This document shows positions 22,305 through 22,857 of a stretch of 22,857 bases of DNA, piece after piece. Source of the stretch: CAXNKH01 sp049296795 (lineage in GTDB: Bacteria; Pseudomonadota; Gammaproteobacteria; Burkholderiales; Burkholderiaceae_C). Location of the stretch: the NCBI GenBank assembly GCA_049296795.1, contig JBAQTC010000055.1, forward strand, positions 1-22,857. The letters run 5' to 3'. Positions within the stretch are counted from its first letter, which is position 1. Each line of letters starts with the position of its first letter. Under the pieces are notes generated by a model. That model saw nothing but the letters and a program-made list of their open reading frames with translations. It ran no database searches and was not told where the DNA came from. A program made the position numbers and the translations under genes.

Positions 22305-22381
22305 TTGCCCGTAGCTCAGTTGGATAGAGCAACAGCCTTCTAAGCTGTGGGTCGGGGGTTCGATCCCCTCCGGGCAAACCA
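22305..22381 (+). tRNA. tRNA-Arg (anticodon TCT), CCA encoded
   Basis: A complete cloverleaf can be drawn. Acceptor TTGCCCG pairs perfectly with CGGGCAA, with discriminator A at 22378 and an encoded CCA at 22379-22381. The D-arm is GCTC...GAGC, the anticodon arm ACAGC-CTTCTAA-GCTGT gives anticodon TCT (reads AGA/AGG), and the T-arm GGGGG-TTCGATC-CCCTC has one G-T pair. The gene looks intact. Eroded DNA lies on both sides, as is common where tRNA genes serve as integration sites, although no integrase is seen. Confidence 0.95.
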
Positions 22382-22394
22382 AATTTTCATTTCA

Positions 22395-22538
22395 AGTCAT
22401 GGCGCAATCCCGCTGAAGATGGGTTTGCTGGGCGCCGACGTGGTCCCCAGTACATCCGAAGAATTTGATAAATTCATTCGCTCCGAACTGGGCAAACGGA
22501 GCACCGTGGCCAAACAGGCCGGCGTCAAGGGCGAGTAG
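22395..22538 (+). pseudogene. 3' fragment of a Bug/TctC tripartite tricarboxylate receptor gene
   Basis: Only the last part of the protein is present: MGLLGADVVPSTSEEFDKFI, then RSELGKRSTVAKQAGVKGE and a TAG. Gly-Ala-(Asp/Glu)-X-Val-X-Ser-Thr-X-Glu-Glu-Phe followed by an (I/V)RSE helix and a V-K-X-A-G ending is the hallmark C-terminus of Bug (TctC) substrate-binding proteins, which are normally about 320 residues. About 280 N-terminal residues are missing, because the frame merges into tRNA flanking DNA. It begins within about 20 bp of the tRNA 3' end, suggesting a recombination or deletion junction there. The exact left limit is uncertain. Confidence 0.65.
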
Positions 22539-22575
22539 CTCTTTGGCAAGCCGAGGCTAGTCCCCGAAGGTCGCC

Positions 22576-22731
22576 TTACTTTGACACGTCATTGAGCGCA
22601 TAGCTGGTGCTGCGCCCACCCTTGTCTGACTTGCGCAGGACGCCACGGGCCAGCAGATTGGTGATGTCGCGCAAGGCGGTGTCTGGCGAACAGTTGGCTA
22701 TTCGCCCCCACTTGCTGCTGGTGAGCTTACC
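22576..22731 (-). pseudogene. 3' fragment of a Fic-family gene (C-terminal winged helix)
   Basis: Read on the minus strand, 51 codons before the TAA encode GKLTSSKWGRIANCSPDTAL, RDITNLLARGVLRKSDKGG and RSTSYALNDVSK. This matches the winged-helix segment that ends many Fic-domain proteins (S/T-X-D-T-A-X-R-D-(I/L)-X-X-L-V-X-X-G-(V/I)-L, then GGRSTXY). The catalytic Fic domain, with HPFXXGNGR, should lie upstream but is absent: at 22732 the sequence changes to what looks like the end of an insertion element. Probably a gene broken by that insertion. Confidence 0.55.
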
Positions 22732-22857
22732 TGTTGCCGCCGACCGAATACTGAGCCACGTATAGGGGTTGTGCCGATTCAAAACTGAGCCAGGTGTTTT
22801 ACTAGCTCTGCCTACTTTTTGGGCAGGAGACTAACAAGGTGATCACCATGGAACTTT
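22732..22857 (+). mobile_element. Left end of a probable IS21-family element (continues past window)
   Basis: The DNA starting TGTTGCCGCCGACCGAATAC at 22732 directly follows the broken Fic frame. CTGAGCCA occurs twice in direct orientation (22751-22758 and 22785-22792), each preceded by CCGA a few bases upstream, resembling the multiple internal repeats at IS21-family ends. A possible transposase start then follows with GGCAGGAG as ribosome binding site. A second possible end is the TGTGCCG at 22770. Only the first 126 bp are visible, and the assignment relies on remembered end patterns. Confidence 0.5.
22839..22857 (+). CDS. Start of a probable IstA-like transposase (3' end outside window)
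   Basis: GTG at 22839, nine bases after GGCAGGAG (22822-22829), opens a frame reading MITMEL before the window ends; an in-frame ATG at 22848 is an alternative start. IstA proteins of IS21-family elements frequently begin M-(V/I)-T-M-E, and the position just inside the element's left end fits. Only six codons are available, so the call depends on context. Confidence 0.35.

Noticed and set aside
22105..22314. 69-codon plus-strand frame before the tRNA
   Set aside because: It runs into the tRNA gene and has no family resemblance or ribosome binding site.
1..22857. CRISPR arrays, rRNA genes, toxin-antitoxin or phage modules
   Set aside because: No regularly spaced repeats, rRNA sequence, complete toxin gene or phage structural gene could be seen; only the Fic 3' fragment hints at a toxin-like family.

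Overview
The window looks like chromosome of a facultatively anaerobic betaproteobacterium, most likely Burkholderiales/Comamonadaceae. That placement is inferred from gene content: a ccoNOQPG-type cbb3 oxidase cluster with a short FixH-like protein, an Fnr with the Cys-X2-Cys-X5-Cys amino terminus, and a degraded Bug/TctC receptor. No rRNA or marker gene proves the genus. The unifying theme is control by low oxygen. A complete fnr gene sits inside the window, and six FNR-type palindromes (TTGAY-N4-RTCAA or one mismatch from it) lie at 3674, 4109, 9200, 11727, 17919 and 21339, each in an intergenic or gene-edge position suited to a promoter.

Layout. 1-3317: tail of a small membrane-protein group (DUF2933-like, ICMT-like methyltransferase, a two-helix membrane protein), then lemA plus two TPM-domain genes. 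3318-4172: a gene-poor stretch with a truncated periplasmic-protein remnant on the minus strand, an FNR box, a strong rho-independent terminator about 190 bp downstream of it (together suggesting an unannotated FNR-controlled small RNA), a run of hairpins, and a second FNR box. 4173-7351 (+): stress genes uspA, a host-attachment-family protein, hsp20, a DUF6629-like membrane protein, a DsrE-like protein and a SHOCT protein. 7364-9143 (-): two tandem uspA paralogues and a formate/nitrite-family channel.

9248-17169 (+): cbb3 oxidase assembly and structural genes: ccoI, ccoS, ccoN, ccoO, ccoQ, ccoP, ccoG, a possible 49-codon ORF, a ccoH/fixH-like gene and a small membrane protein. The minus-strand fnr gene (17857-17147) follows and is divergent from hemN and a COG2836-type TauE/SafE membrane protein. 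A nitronate monooxygenase-like gene on the minus strand closes the FNR-linked block with its own FNR box.

21353-22857 is eroded, mobile DNA: about 950 bp with no convincing gene, an intact tRNA-Arg(UCU), a 3' fragment of a Bug/TctC receptor gene, a 3' fragment of a Fic-family gene, and what looks like the left end of an IS21-family element cutting into that fragment and running off the window.

How it fits together: Fnr would sense falling oxygen through a [4Fe-4S] cluster and switch on the high-affinity cbb3 oxidase, its copper and redox assembly factors (CcoI, CcoG, CcoS, FixH-like, possibly the SafE-like protein), oxygen-independent haem synthesis (HemN), universal stress proteins and a small-anion channel. 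The most novel candidates are the predicted FNR-driven RNA at about 3721-3911 and an exactly symmetric FNR-centred divergent promoter at 9170-9243 whose predicted start point coincides with the ccoI ATG.
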